Source: Bacteroidales bacterium (GTDB lineage: Bacteria > Bacteroidota > Bacteroidia > Bacteroidales > UBA932). Taken from it: a stretch of 10,990 bases of DNA. The DNA is taken from positions 1 through 10,990 of the forward strand of contig SFJB01000058.1 in NCBI GenBank assembly GCA_004555145.1, in the 5' to 3' direction. Below the pieces are notes generated by a model, which saw only the letters and a program-made list of their open reading frames with translations, had not been told where the DNA came from and made no database searches. This document shows positions 1 to 6,042 of this stretch, piece after piece. How positions within the stretch are numbered: position 1 is the stretch's first letter; each line of letters begins with the position of its first letter. A program made the translations under genes and the position numbers.

Positions 1-1102
1 ACAGCTCGACAAGAACTGGTACGGAGAGATCGACACCGACTGGACCAGCGGTACCCCCGAGCTGAAGGATGCCATTCTGGAGTACACCGGAGTTGACCGT
101 CTGTCCATCAAGATGGGTAATTTCAAAGAGAACTTCTCCATCCAGCGCAACACCACCTCACGTTATCTTCAGTTTATGGAGAGGCCTATGGTGACAAGCC
201 TTGCACCTTCACGCCATATGGGAATCAACGTCACCTATGACAGGCCTTTCATCTGGGCTTCCGCAGGCGTGTTCGGACCTGAGCTCAAGGGCGCAGAGGA
301 ACAGACAGCAATGGAAGACGGCAACAAGGATCTGGGTCTCAGCGAAGGTCTTTCCTACACAGGAAAGATTGTCCTCAGGCCGCTTTACAAGAAGGACAAC
401 GCTTCCCTTCACCTTGGAGCCGCATTCTCATACAGGAATCCAAAGCTCACCTCTACCGACGGTTACAACGCAACGCGTTACTCCTCCCGCAACTCCACAA
501 ACATCAATCGCAAGAAGTTCCTCGACACCGACGCAATCAAGGGCATCGACCACGAACTCGCATATACCTTCGAGCTTGCAGGACATTGGGACGGACTCCG
601 TTATGAGGCAGCATACATAGCCCGCAGCGCCATCCTCGACCCTGACAAGGCCAAGATTCCTGAGATTACTCCTCAGACTGCAGACGGATGGTACGTGCAG
701 GCCGGATGGCTGCTCTTCGGAGGAAACCAGAACTATGATGCAGGCGGAGCCAAGTACACCCGTATTGACAGCGGACGCGGCTGGGGTGACGTCGAACTCT
801 GCGCAAGGTACGAATACGCCAACTTCAACTGTTCCAAGTACTACGCCGGAGGTTCAGCCCAGGCATTCACCCTCGGGCTCAACTTCTACCCAAGCAAGAA
901 CGTGAAGTTCGTAATCAACTATCAGTACAATATGAACGATAAATTTGCCAACGGCAAGGGCAGCACCGACGGCGTCGATGACGGCAAGTTCTACACCGGT
1001 TATGATGCTAACGGCAAGAAGACCAGCATCCCTAGCCAGATTGAAGGCAATGGTGGCATCAACTATTCAATGATTGCCTGCCGCTTCCAGGTTGCATTCT
1101 GA
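1..1102 (+). CDS. OprO/OprP-type phosphate-selective porin, 5' end outside window
   Basis: Outer-membrane beta-barrel porin of the phosphate-selective porin O/P family, expected to pass phosphate, pyrophosphate or other small anions into the periplasm. The frame is open from base 2, so the ATG at 113 is an internal methionine. About 366 residues are visible, most of the barrel; the signal peptide and first strands are missing. The visible start carries a family hallmark: VDRLSIKMGNFKENFSIQ followed by TSRYLQFMERPM, matching the 'G.fK..FS....TS....FmER' strand pair of these porins. Alternating hydrophobic and polar strands continue to the end, with LGLNFYPSKNVKFVINYQY near the C-terminus and a terminal aromatic residue (FQVAF), as expected for BAM-dependent insertion. 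A lipoprotein gene follows 41 bases later with no terminator seen, so the two are probably co-transcribed. Substrate preference cannot be read from sequence; some Bacteroidota members carry other solutes. Confidence 0.82.
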   Translation, partial: QLDKNWYGEIDTDWTSGTPELKDAILEYTGVDRLSIKMGNFKENFSIQRNTTSRYLQFMERPMVTSLAPSRHMGINVTYDRPFIWASAGVFGPELKGAEEQTAMEDGNKDLGLSEGLSYTGKIVLRPLYKKDNASLHLGAAFSYRNPKLTSTDGYNATRYSSRNSTNINRKKFLDTDAIKGIDHELAYTFELAGHWDGLRYEAAYIARSAILDPDKAKIPEITPQTADGWYVQAGWLLFGGNQNYDAGGAKYTRIDSGRGWGDVELCARYEYANFNCSKYYAGGSAQAFTLGLNFYPSKNVKFVINYQYNMNDKFANGKGSTDGVDDGKFYTGYDANGKKTSIPSQIEGNGGINYSMIACRFQVAF

Positions 1103-1143
1103 TACAAACAAATATTATAAACAATTTAAAAAATCACTAAAAA

Positions 1144-1770
1144 ATGAAAAAGTTACTTACTCTCGCGGCTATTGCCGCACTCGCTTTGGTTTCTTGCCAG
1201 AAGAACGGTCCGGATACCGACGATCCCAATGAAGGTGACGGGGTCAGCGTAGAAGGTCTTGTCTTCAATGAAGTTAACGGTCTCAAGGGTGCGAAGTACA
1301 TCGAGCTCTACAACAACTCCGACAAGGAAGTATCCCTCGAAGGCGTTACCATCGTGAAGTATGACTCCAGCAAGGATGGCGGCAAGAGTGTCACCTGGAC
1401 CGGAGCCAAAGGCATGACGCTCAAGGCAAAGGCATGGATTTACCTGGAGAGCTCAGACCTCTCTGACGAAGCTGAGAAAGGCGATCCGAACTACCAGTAC
1501 CAGAGCGATAACCATGTCTTCGTTGGCGGTCTTTCCCCTAAGAAGAATATGAAGCTCGAACTCTGCGGACCGGACGAGAAGGTTCTCGATACCTTCACCC
1601 GCGGCTCTGAAGGCGCCGGCTGGAACCAGGTAGGCGGATACAGCGAAAGCAAGGAATGGTCTTACTGCCGCGTTCCGGACGGAAACGGCAAGTGGTACTT
1701 TGCAGTTCCTACCAAGGGCACCGCAAATGGTGAGAAGGCAGGTGATATCTCTCAGGAACCAGAAGCTTAA
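1144..1770 (+). CDS. Lamin-tail-domain (LTD) lipoprotein
   Basis: 208-residue secreted lipoprotein. Residues 1-17 form a short signal peptide (KK, then LLTLAAIAALALVS) and Cys18 is the lipidated residue of an LVSC lipobox. An acidic, flexible tether follows (about 19-35, rich in D, E, G and P). Residues about 37-195 look like a lamin tail domain, an immunoglobulin-like fold. The opening VFNEVNG...KYIELYNNSDKEVSLEG matches the 'I.EV...G.EyIELyN.s...vdL.G' pattern, and the end SYCRVPDGNGKWYFAVPTKGTAN matches the 'R..dG...W......TPG..N' ending. Cys141 and Cys175 could form a disulfide. There is no nuclease or phosphatase domain, so this is a stand-alone LTD, probably for surface or periplasmic binding. 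The leader is A-rich (AAAATCACTAAAAA), common for Bacteroidota starts. The next start codon is 13 bases beyond its stop. The actual ligand is unknown. Confidence 0.8.
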   Translation: MKKLLTLAAIAALALVSCQKNGPDTDDPNEGDGVSVEGLVFNEVNGLKGAKYIELYNNSDKEVSLEGVTIVKYDSSKDGGKSVTWTGAKGMTLKAKAWIYLESSDLSDEAEKGDPNYQYQSDNHVFVGGLSPKKNMKLELCGPDEKVLDTFTRGSEGAGWNQVGGYSESKEWSYCRVPDGNGKWYFAVPTKGTANGEKAGDISQEPEA

Positions 1771-1783
1771 TATCTGCAGGAAA

Positions 1784-2428
1784 ATGGCAAAGGAAGAATT
1801 GAAAATCGGAGAAATCTCAAAGCCACGCTTTGAGTTCCGCTCATTCGGCCAGTGCTTCTGCGAGGCACACAAGAGAATGGCCAGGCTTTCAGTTCCAGTA
1901 CCTGAGAAGGTATGGGAAAGGGAGAGCGACGAGATCTACATCATCTCACGCAAGAACGACATCAACAACACCAAGATCCGCAACGGCAAGATGGATATCA
2001 AAACCTATGTCCAGACCGTGGACGGACTCGAGCAGTGGAATCCTCTTATGAAGGGCGAGTTCCCGATTTCCAGGGAAGTGCTCGAGAAGGAAGTCTTCCC
2101 TGCATTCATGGTGGAGATGCCTCAGCTCGACAAGGACACGTACAGCTACGAAGAGTTCATCGCCATGGTCAAGGCCAACCCTGACCTCGCGGCAGTTCGC
2201 GTGCACAAGCAGAGATTCGGCTATATGGTAAACAACACCATCTGCGAAGTGGGCAACGTGCTCATCAACGGAGCAAAGGTGGTCACCATCAACTCCGAAT
2301 CCACGGAAATCGAGGATATCAAGAAGACCATCGCCGACTGCGGACTTCAGGGAGTCGAGAACATCAACTACCTCCAGGCCATCAAGAGGGTGATTGGAAT
2401 GTCTGACAAACCGCTGGCAAACGAATAG
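1784..2428 (+). CDS. Divergent TTM/CYTH-like protein of unknown activity
   Basis: 214-residue cytoplasmic protein with no signal peptide or membrane segment. The frame opens earlier, but the ATG at 1784 is preferred: it has AGG about 4 bases upstream, lies 13 bases after the preceding stop, and starts MAKEELKIGEIS, whereas upstream residues overlap the lipoprotein gene. The strand pattern resembles a triphosphate tunnel metalloenzyme. An N-terminal half has FEFRSFG (16-22), DEIYIIS (49-55) and TKIRNGKMDIK (63-73). A C-terminal half has VRVHKQRFGYMV (138-149), CEVGNVLINGAKVVTINSES (154-173) and GLQGVENINYLQAIK (187-201), like the closing strands and helix of CYTH proteins. Basic tunnel-type residues (K64, R66, K73, R139, K142, R144) are present, but the usual ExExK is reduced to a lone E17 and the late ExE to E172. 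It could be a non-catalytic partner, a polyphosphate or nucleotide binder, or an unrelated fold. The fold call is inference; the gene itself is secure. Confidence 0.72.
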   Translation: MAKEELKIGEISKPRFEFRSFGQCFCEAHKRMARLSVPVPEKVWERESDEIYIISRKNDINNTKIRNGKMDIKTYVQTVDGLEQWNPLMKGEFPISREVLEKEVFPAFMVEMPQLDKDTYSYEEFIAMVKANPDLAAVRVHKQRFGYMVNNTICEVGNVLINGAKVVTINSESTEIEDIKKTIADCGLQGVENINYLQAIKRVIGMSDKPLANE

Positions 2429-2431
2429 GAT

Positions 2432-2902
2432 ATGGCACAGGAAATCGAAAAGAAATTCTTGGTTGCAGGCGATTTCAAACCGTTTGCAAAGAAGGCCACC
2501 CGCATTACCCAGGGTTACCTCAGCTCAGTGCCTGAGCGCACCGTACGCGTACGTGTAAAGGGCGAGAAGGGCTTCATTACCATCAAGGGCATAGGCAATC
2601 AGAGCGGCGCCAGCCGATACGAGTGGGAGAAGGAAATCCCGGTCGCAGAGGTTGAAGAGCTCCTCAAGATCTGCGAGCCAGGAGTCATCGACAAGACCCG
2701 CTATCTTGTGGATGCCGGAGACCACACCTATGAGGTGGACGAGTTCTACGGCGACAACGAGGGGCTTGTGGTGGCAGAAGTTGAACTTTCCGACGAAGCT
2801 GAGGCCTTCGTAAAGCCTGAATGGCTTGGCGAGGAAGTCACCGGCGACGTGAAGTACTACAACTCCATGCTGTTGAAGAATCCATACAAGAACTGGAAGT
2901 AA
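2432..2902 (+). CDS. Short CYTH-domain triphosphate tunnel metalloenzyme (probable inorganic triphosphatase)
   Basis: 156-residue cytoplasmic CYTH/TTM protein, close in size and motifs to the short bacterial TTMs characterised as metal-dependent tripolyphosphatases. The signature EIEKK (ExExK: E4, E6, K8) opens the protein. R39 and R41 in TVRVRVKG, K52 in ITIKG, E64/E66 in RYEWEKEIP, K88 and R90 in IDKTRY, D103 and E104 in YEVDEF, and E116/E118 in VAEVEL supply the expected basic and acidic tunnel residues. VTGDVKYYN (136-144) is the conserved C-terminal element. Every motif is intact, so it should be active. The family also includes class IV adenylate cyclases and thiamine triphosphatases, but the short single-domain form favours PPPi or nucleotide triphosphate hydrolysis. 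It starts 3 bases after the upstream TTM-like gene and is the last gene of the + strand block; the next gene is convergent, 48 bases away. Confidence 0.88.
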   Translation: MAQEIEKKFLVAGDFKPFAKKATRITQGYLSSVPERTVRVRVKGEKGFITIKGIGNQSGASRYEWEKEIPVAEVEELLKICEPGVIDKTRYLVDAGDHTYEVDEFYGDNEGLVVAEVELSDEAEAFVKPEWLGEEVTGDVKYYNSMLLKNPYKNWK

Positions 2903-2950
2903 TTTCCGTATCACGATGACTCGGGACGGAATTGTCAAAGTCGAGGAGCT

Positions 2951-4591
2951 TTAGTCTTTCTGCTCCTTCTGCCTGTTTTTGTCCTTTTCGTACAGAAAAC
3001 GCTTGATCTTGTGGGTTGCGGTCTTCACGAAAGGCTCGCGCTGGATTTCCACCTGGCGTATGTTGGAGAATTTGCTGACTCTCGCATTTACGAATTCCTT
3101 GATGGACTTCTGCAATTCTTCCATGTCCTCGACGAACTTGTCCTCGCCCTCGAGATTCCAGTTCAGGATATTGTCGTTCATCTGCACGAGTGCTACAAGC
3201 TTCCCGTCGCGCTGTACGACCAGCGACTCGCCCACTCCTTCGAAGCTGTTTATGACAGCCTCGATTTCCTCCGGGTATATATTCTCTCCGGAAGAGCCCA
3301 GAATGAGATTGCCCATGCGTCCCTTGATGTAATAGCGTCCTTTCTTGTCCACGCTTGCAAGGTCTCCCGTCCTGAACCATCCATCCAGGCCGAGCACCGG
3401 CAGCGTGCGCTCGTAATCCTTGTAGTAACCGAGCATCACGTTCGGTCCCTTGACTATGAGTTCACCCTCCCCTGTCTCAGGGTTGACGTTGTCGAGTCTC
3501 ACCTCGACTCCCGGCACTGCCCTGCCTGTGCTGCCTACCCTGGTCTTATGCGGCGATGCTGCGCAGATGAGCGGCGCGGTCTCGGTGAGTCCGTAGCCGA
3601 TTGCATACGGGAAACCGGCGCGCTTGAGGAACTTCTCGACATTTCTGTCGAGCTTCGCGCCACCGATTCCGAAGAAACGTATTCTGCCGCCGAAGGTCTT
3701 CATCAGCTTCATGCCCACGAGCTGGTACAGGAGCCAGGGGAAATGGCGCTTGAGGGCAAGCAGGAAGCGGCTCTTGCGTATGGTAGGGAGCACGCTGCTC
3801 TTGTATATCTTCTCGATGATGAGAGGCACTGAAAGCATTGCGGTTGGGCGTACCTCCTTGAGCGCCGCGATGAGCACGGTAGGAGTCGGGACCTTCTGGA
3901 TGTAGCAGACTCTGGCACCGGTCGCAAAAGGATACAGCATTCCTATGCTCATCTCGTAGGTGTGTGCCATAGGGAGGATGGAGAGCATCACGTCCCTCTT
4001 TCCTATTTTGTGGGAATGCCAGGAACTCATAATGTTGGTGCAGAAGTTCCTGTGGCTGAGCATTACACCTTTGGCCTTGCCGGTGGTGCCGGAGGTGTAG
4101 ATGATGGCCGCCGTATCCAGGGAGGTGGGGCTTCCCACCTTTCCGTCGCAGGTATAGGTCCTGCCGTCCGACTTGATGAAGCTGAAGTCGTCGATGTCGA
4201 TGACCAGGTTCAGTCTGTCTATCATCAGTGGATCGAGTTTCGGAAGCTGCTTTCTGGAGATGAATATGGCCTTTGAATCCGAATGGGTGAGGATGTTCTC
4301 CACCTCATCGTGTGAAAGCTCCGGGAGCATAGGCACCGCAATCCTTCCGAAAGCAGTGATGGCGAAAAAGGCGACGGTCCAGTTCGGCATATTCTCGGAG
4401 AGTATGGCAACCTTCTCAGTGGAGCCTATTCCGAAATTGGAAAGCACTCGGGAGAGATTGTCAGCCTTTTCCCTGAACTGGGCATAAGTGTAGCGTTGCT
4501 CTCCGCCTACGAACTCGTTCGCCACTTTCTTTGCGAATTTGGCGGTGGAGTAATCATAGACTTCAGCAAGGGTGTTGAATGATGGTTTCAT
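2951..4591 (-). CDS. Long-chain fatty acid-CoA ligase (AMP-binding, FAA1/FadD type)
   Basis: 546-residue adenylate-forming enzyme expected to activate a long-chain fatty acid with ATP and transfer it to CoA at the cytoplasm or membrane face. The core motifs are intact: the phosphate-binding loop YTSGTTGKAKG (165-175), YGLTE (333-337), GWFRTGD (404-410) with the ribose-binding Asp410, GRMGNLI (424-430) at the hinge, SSGENIYPEEIE (433-444), and the C-terminal lysine region KTATHKIKR (523-531) with K528 as the likely catalytic lysine. Length and the SGENIYPEEIE signature fit the eukaryote-like long-chain group common in Bacteroidota more than acetyl-CoA synthetases. The C-terminus is lysine-rich (YEKDKNRQKEQKD). 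It lies 22 bases downstream of the aminotransferase gene and is probably co-transcribed with it. No clear Shine-Dalgarno sequence precedes the ATG. The chain-length preference cannot be read from sequence. Confidence 0.9.
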   Translation of the reverse strand: MKPSFNTLAEVYDYSTAKFAKKVANEFVGGEQRYTYAQFREKADNLSRVLSNFGIGSTEKVAILSENMPNWTVAFFAITAFGRIAVPMLPELSHDEVENILTHSDSKAIFISRKQLPKLDPLMIDRLNLVIDIDDFSFIKSDGRTYTCDGKVGSPTSLDTAAIIYTSGTTGKAKGVMLSHRNFCTNIMSSWHSHKIGKRDVMLSILPMAHTYEMSIGMLYPFATGARVCYIQKVPTPTVLIAALKEVRPTAMLSVPLIIEKIYKSSVLPTIRKSRFLLALKRHFPWLLYQLVGMKLMKTFGGRIRFFGIGGAKLDRNVEKFLKRAGFPYAIGYGLTETAPLICAASPHKTRVGSTGRAVPGVEVRLDNVNPETGEGELIVKGPNVMLGYYKDYERTLPVLGLDGWFRTGDLASVDKKGRYYIKGRMGNLILGSSGENIYPEEIEAVINSFEGVGESLVVQRDGKLVALVQMNDNILNWNLEGEDKFVEDMEELQKSIKEFVNARVSKFSNIRQVEIQREPFVKTATHKIKRFLYEKDKNRQKEQKD

Positions 4592-4613
4592 GGGTTTTAG
4601 TACACTCTACAGG

Positions 4614-5825
4614 TTATGAATGGCTTGATTTATACGCCGCTAGCCCGGCTTCAAGTATGGATATGGCTTTGCGGAGTTCAGGCACTTCCAGCACGTATGC
4701 AATTCTTACCTGGTTTCGGCCGACTCCCGGAGTCTTGTAGAATGAGGCGGCAGGAGTTACCATCGTGGTCTCGGAATCGACCCTGAAGTCTGTCAGCATC
4801 CACTTAACGAAATCCTCTGCATCCTCGACAGGAAGCTCGGCAATGGTATAGAAAGCACCCAGAGGCATGGATGCCTTTACGCCGGGGATGGCGTTGAGCA
4901 TACTGACAGCACAGTCCCTGCGACGTATGTATTCCTCCTTTACCTCATCAAAGTAGCTCTGAGGAGTATCGAGAGCACCTATTGCGGCATACTGCCCGAG
5001 CACAGGAGGGCAGAGTCTTGACTGGGCGAATTTGAGGGCTGCCGCCATCACATCCTTGTTGTGGGAGATAATGCAGCCTATTCGCGCACCGCAGAGGTTA
5101 TATCTCTTTGAAACTGAATCGACAAGGATAACGTTCTGCTCGCATCCGGGGATGTTCATGGCGGAGAAATGAGGCTCCTGGGTGTAGCAGAATTCACGAT
5201 ACACCTCGTCGCTGATCAGGAAGAGGTCGTGCTTTTTGCAGAACTCGCCCATAGCAATCATTTCCTCCCTGGAGAAGAGCTTTCCGGAAGGGTTGCAAGG
5301 ATTGCTGATCATCACGGCCCTGGTCCTGTCAGTGAGGAGTTTCTCGAATTCGGAGATATCAGGAATTCTGAAATCTTCGTCGATATTGGTAGGAACGGCC
5401 TTCAGAGTGATACCGTTGAGATATGCAAAAGTCTGATAATTGGTGTAGTATGGCTCGACTACAATGATTTCGTCTCCCCTGTCGGCAGCAATCTGCATAG
5501 CACAGGCAAAGGCTTCGCTTCCAGCTACTTCCACGAGCAGCTCGGACACATCGATGTCGATGCCTATCTTCTTGTAGTACTTCTCGACGAGTCCCTTGCG
5601 GAGCTCGATGAGTCCTGCGGAGTTTGTATATGACAGGTGATGCATCGATTCACAACGCTCTTTGACGGCGTTGATTGCACAATCCGGAGACTTGATGTCG
5701 GGAGCGCCCACATTGAGGTGATACACCTTGACGCCCTGCTCTTTGGCTGCATCTGCGAGAGGGACCAGTTTCCTGATTGCCGAAGCCGGCATTCCGCTCG
5801 TCTTATCTGAAATCTTAAGTGACAT
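4614..5825 (-). CDS. PLP-dependent class I/II aminotransferase (aspartate aminotransferase-like)
   Basis: 403-residue fold-type I PLP enzyme, cytoplasmic, transferring an amino group between an amino acid and a 2-oxo acid. Key residues are all visible: LNVGAPD (37-43) near the substrate entry, EPYYTNY (124-130) with the cofactor-stacking Tyr, NPCNPSG (175-181) with Asn178, SDEVY (205-209) with Asp206 pairing the pyridine nitrogen and Tyr209, DSVSKRYNLCGARIG (236-250) with Lys240 forming the Schiff base, and RIAYV (374-378) with Arg374 binding the substrate carboxylate. The length is normal. The layout is that of aspartate/aromatic or broad-range aminotransferases; substrate is not decidable from motifs. 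It is the first gene of a two-gene unit with the acyl-CoA ligase. A good Bacteroidota promoter lies directly upstream, giving a short leader. An AT-rich stretch immediately precedes the ATG. Confidence 0.9.
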   Translation of the reverse strand: MSLKISDKTSGMPASAIRKLVPLADAAKEQGVKVYHLNVGAPDIKSPDCAINAVKERCESMHHLSYTNSAGLIELRKGLVEKYYKKIGIDIDVSELLVEVAGSEAFACAMQIAADRGDEIIVVEPYYTNYQTFAYLNGITLKAVPTNIDEDFRIPDISEFEKLLTDRTRAVMISNPCNPSGKLFSREEMIAMGEFCKKHDLFLISDEVYREFCYTQEPHFSAMNIPGCEQNVILVDSVSKRYNLCGARIGCIISHNKDVMAAALKFAQSRLCPPVLGQYAAIGALDTPQSYFDEVKEEYIRRRDCAVSMLNAIPGVKASMPLGAFYTIAELPVEDAEDFVKWMLTDFRVDSETTMVTPAASFYKTPGVGRNQVRIAYVLEVPELRKAISILEAGLAAYKSSHS

Positions 5826-5849
5826 TTCTTGACTATTTATTACAATTTA

Positions 5850-5882
5850 CAAAGTTATTCATTTTTAGCGAGACTGCCAAAA
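5850..5882 (-). promoter_or_regulatory. Bacteroidota-type promoter for the aminotransferase/acyl-CoA ligase unit
   Basis: On the minus strand a TTTG (-33 type box, complement of 5878-5881, within TTTTG) is followed after exactly 20 bases by TAACTTTG (complement of 5850-5857), matching the TTTG...TAnnTTTG consensus of the Bacteroidota primary sigma factor. The expected transcription start lies around 5840-5845, giving a leader of roughly 15-20 bases before the ATG at 5825. This is the best-matched promoter in the window. Confidence 0.7.
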
Positions 5883-5970
5883 GCGTCATAGCAAACCGTT
5901 TCCAGCACATCCTCTTCTGACATCGACTGCGGGTTCGTGCCGGGGACTCCCTTCGTCCCTGCTGAAATCT
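5855..5970 (-). pseudogene. Possible coding relic, tail of an iron-containing alcohol dehydrogenase (weak)
   Basis: Between the galactosidase terminator and the aminotransferase, the minus strand holds an open stretch that ends in TAA at 5855-5857. It reads GVPGTNPQSMSEEDVLETVC followed by YDAFGSLAKNE. This resembles the C-terminal 'TNPr....eei..iy..Af' element of iron-dependent alcohol dehydrogenases. No in-frame start other than an ATG at 5921-5923 (22 codons) is present, and the open frame runs back through the hairpin at 5973-6001 to a TAG, so nothing upstream can supply the rest of an enzyme. If real, it is a fragment left after deletion; the promoter of the downstream gene now overlaps its end. 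The match is short and from memory, and chance cannot be excluded. Confidence 0.25.
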
Positions 5971-5972
5971 TC

Positions 5973-6001
5973 AATAAAAATGGACAGGGGGTGCCTGTCC
6001 A
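5973..6001 (-). terminator. Intrinsic terminator of the alpha-galactosidase gene
   Basis: Read on the minus strand, TGGACAGG and CCTGTCCA form a perfect 8-bp stem (5981-5988 with 5994-6001) around a 5-base loop, followed at once by TTTTTATT (complement of 5973-5980). It begins about 42 bases after the galactosidase stop codon. The hairpin plus T-run is a textbook Rho-independent terminator and separates the galactosidase transcript from the aminotransferase promoter downstream. Confidence 0.88.
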
Positions 6002-6042
6002 CTTTGTGTTCCGTTGTTGCGTCTATGACCTGTATGTCACCG

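Noticed and set aside
113..1102. Porin starting at the ATG at 113
   Set aside because: The frame is open to base 2, and the residues before it (VDRLSIK) are part of the conserved porin strand, so the start lies before the window.
1700..1783. Earlier start for the TTM-like gene at 1700
   Set aside because: It would overlap the end of the lipoprotein gene by about 70 bases in another frame; the ATG at 1784 has an AGG upstream and a natural N-terminus.
2904..2931. Inverted repeat TTCCGT/ACGGAA between convergent genes as a terminator
   Set aside because: Only 6 base pairs with a 16-base loop and no T-run on either strand; I see no convincing terminator in this 48-base gap.
3011..3832. 273-codon open frame on the plus strand
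   Set aside because: It is antisense to the acyl-CoA ligase, which has all its motifs intact; its composition is that of a shadow frame from biased codon use.
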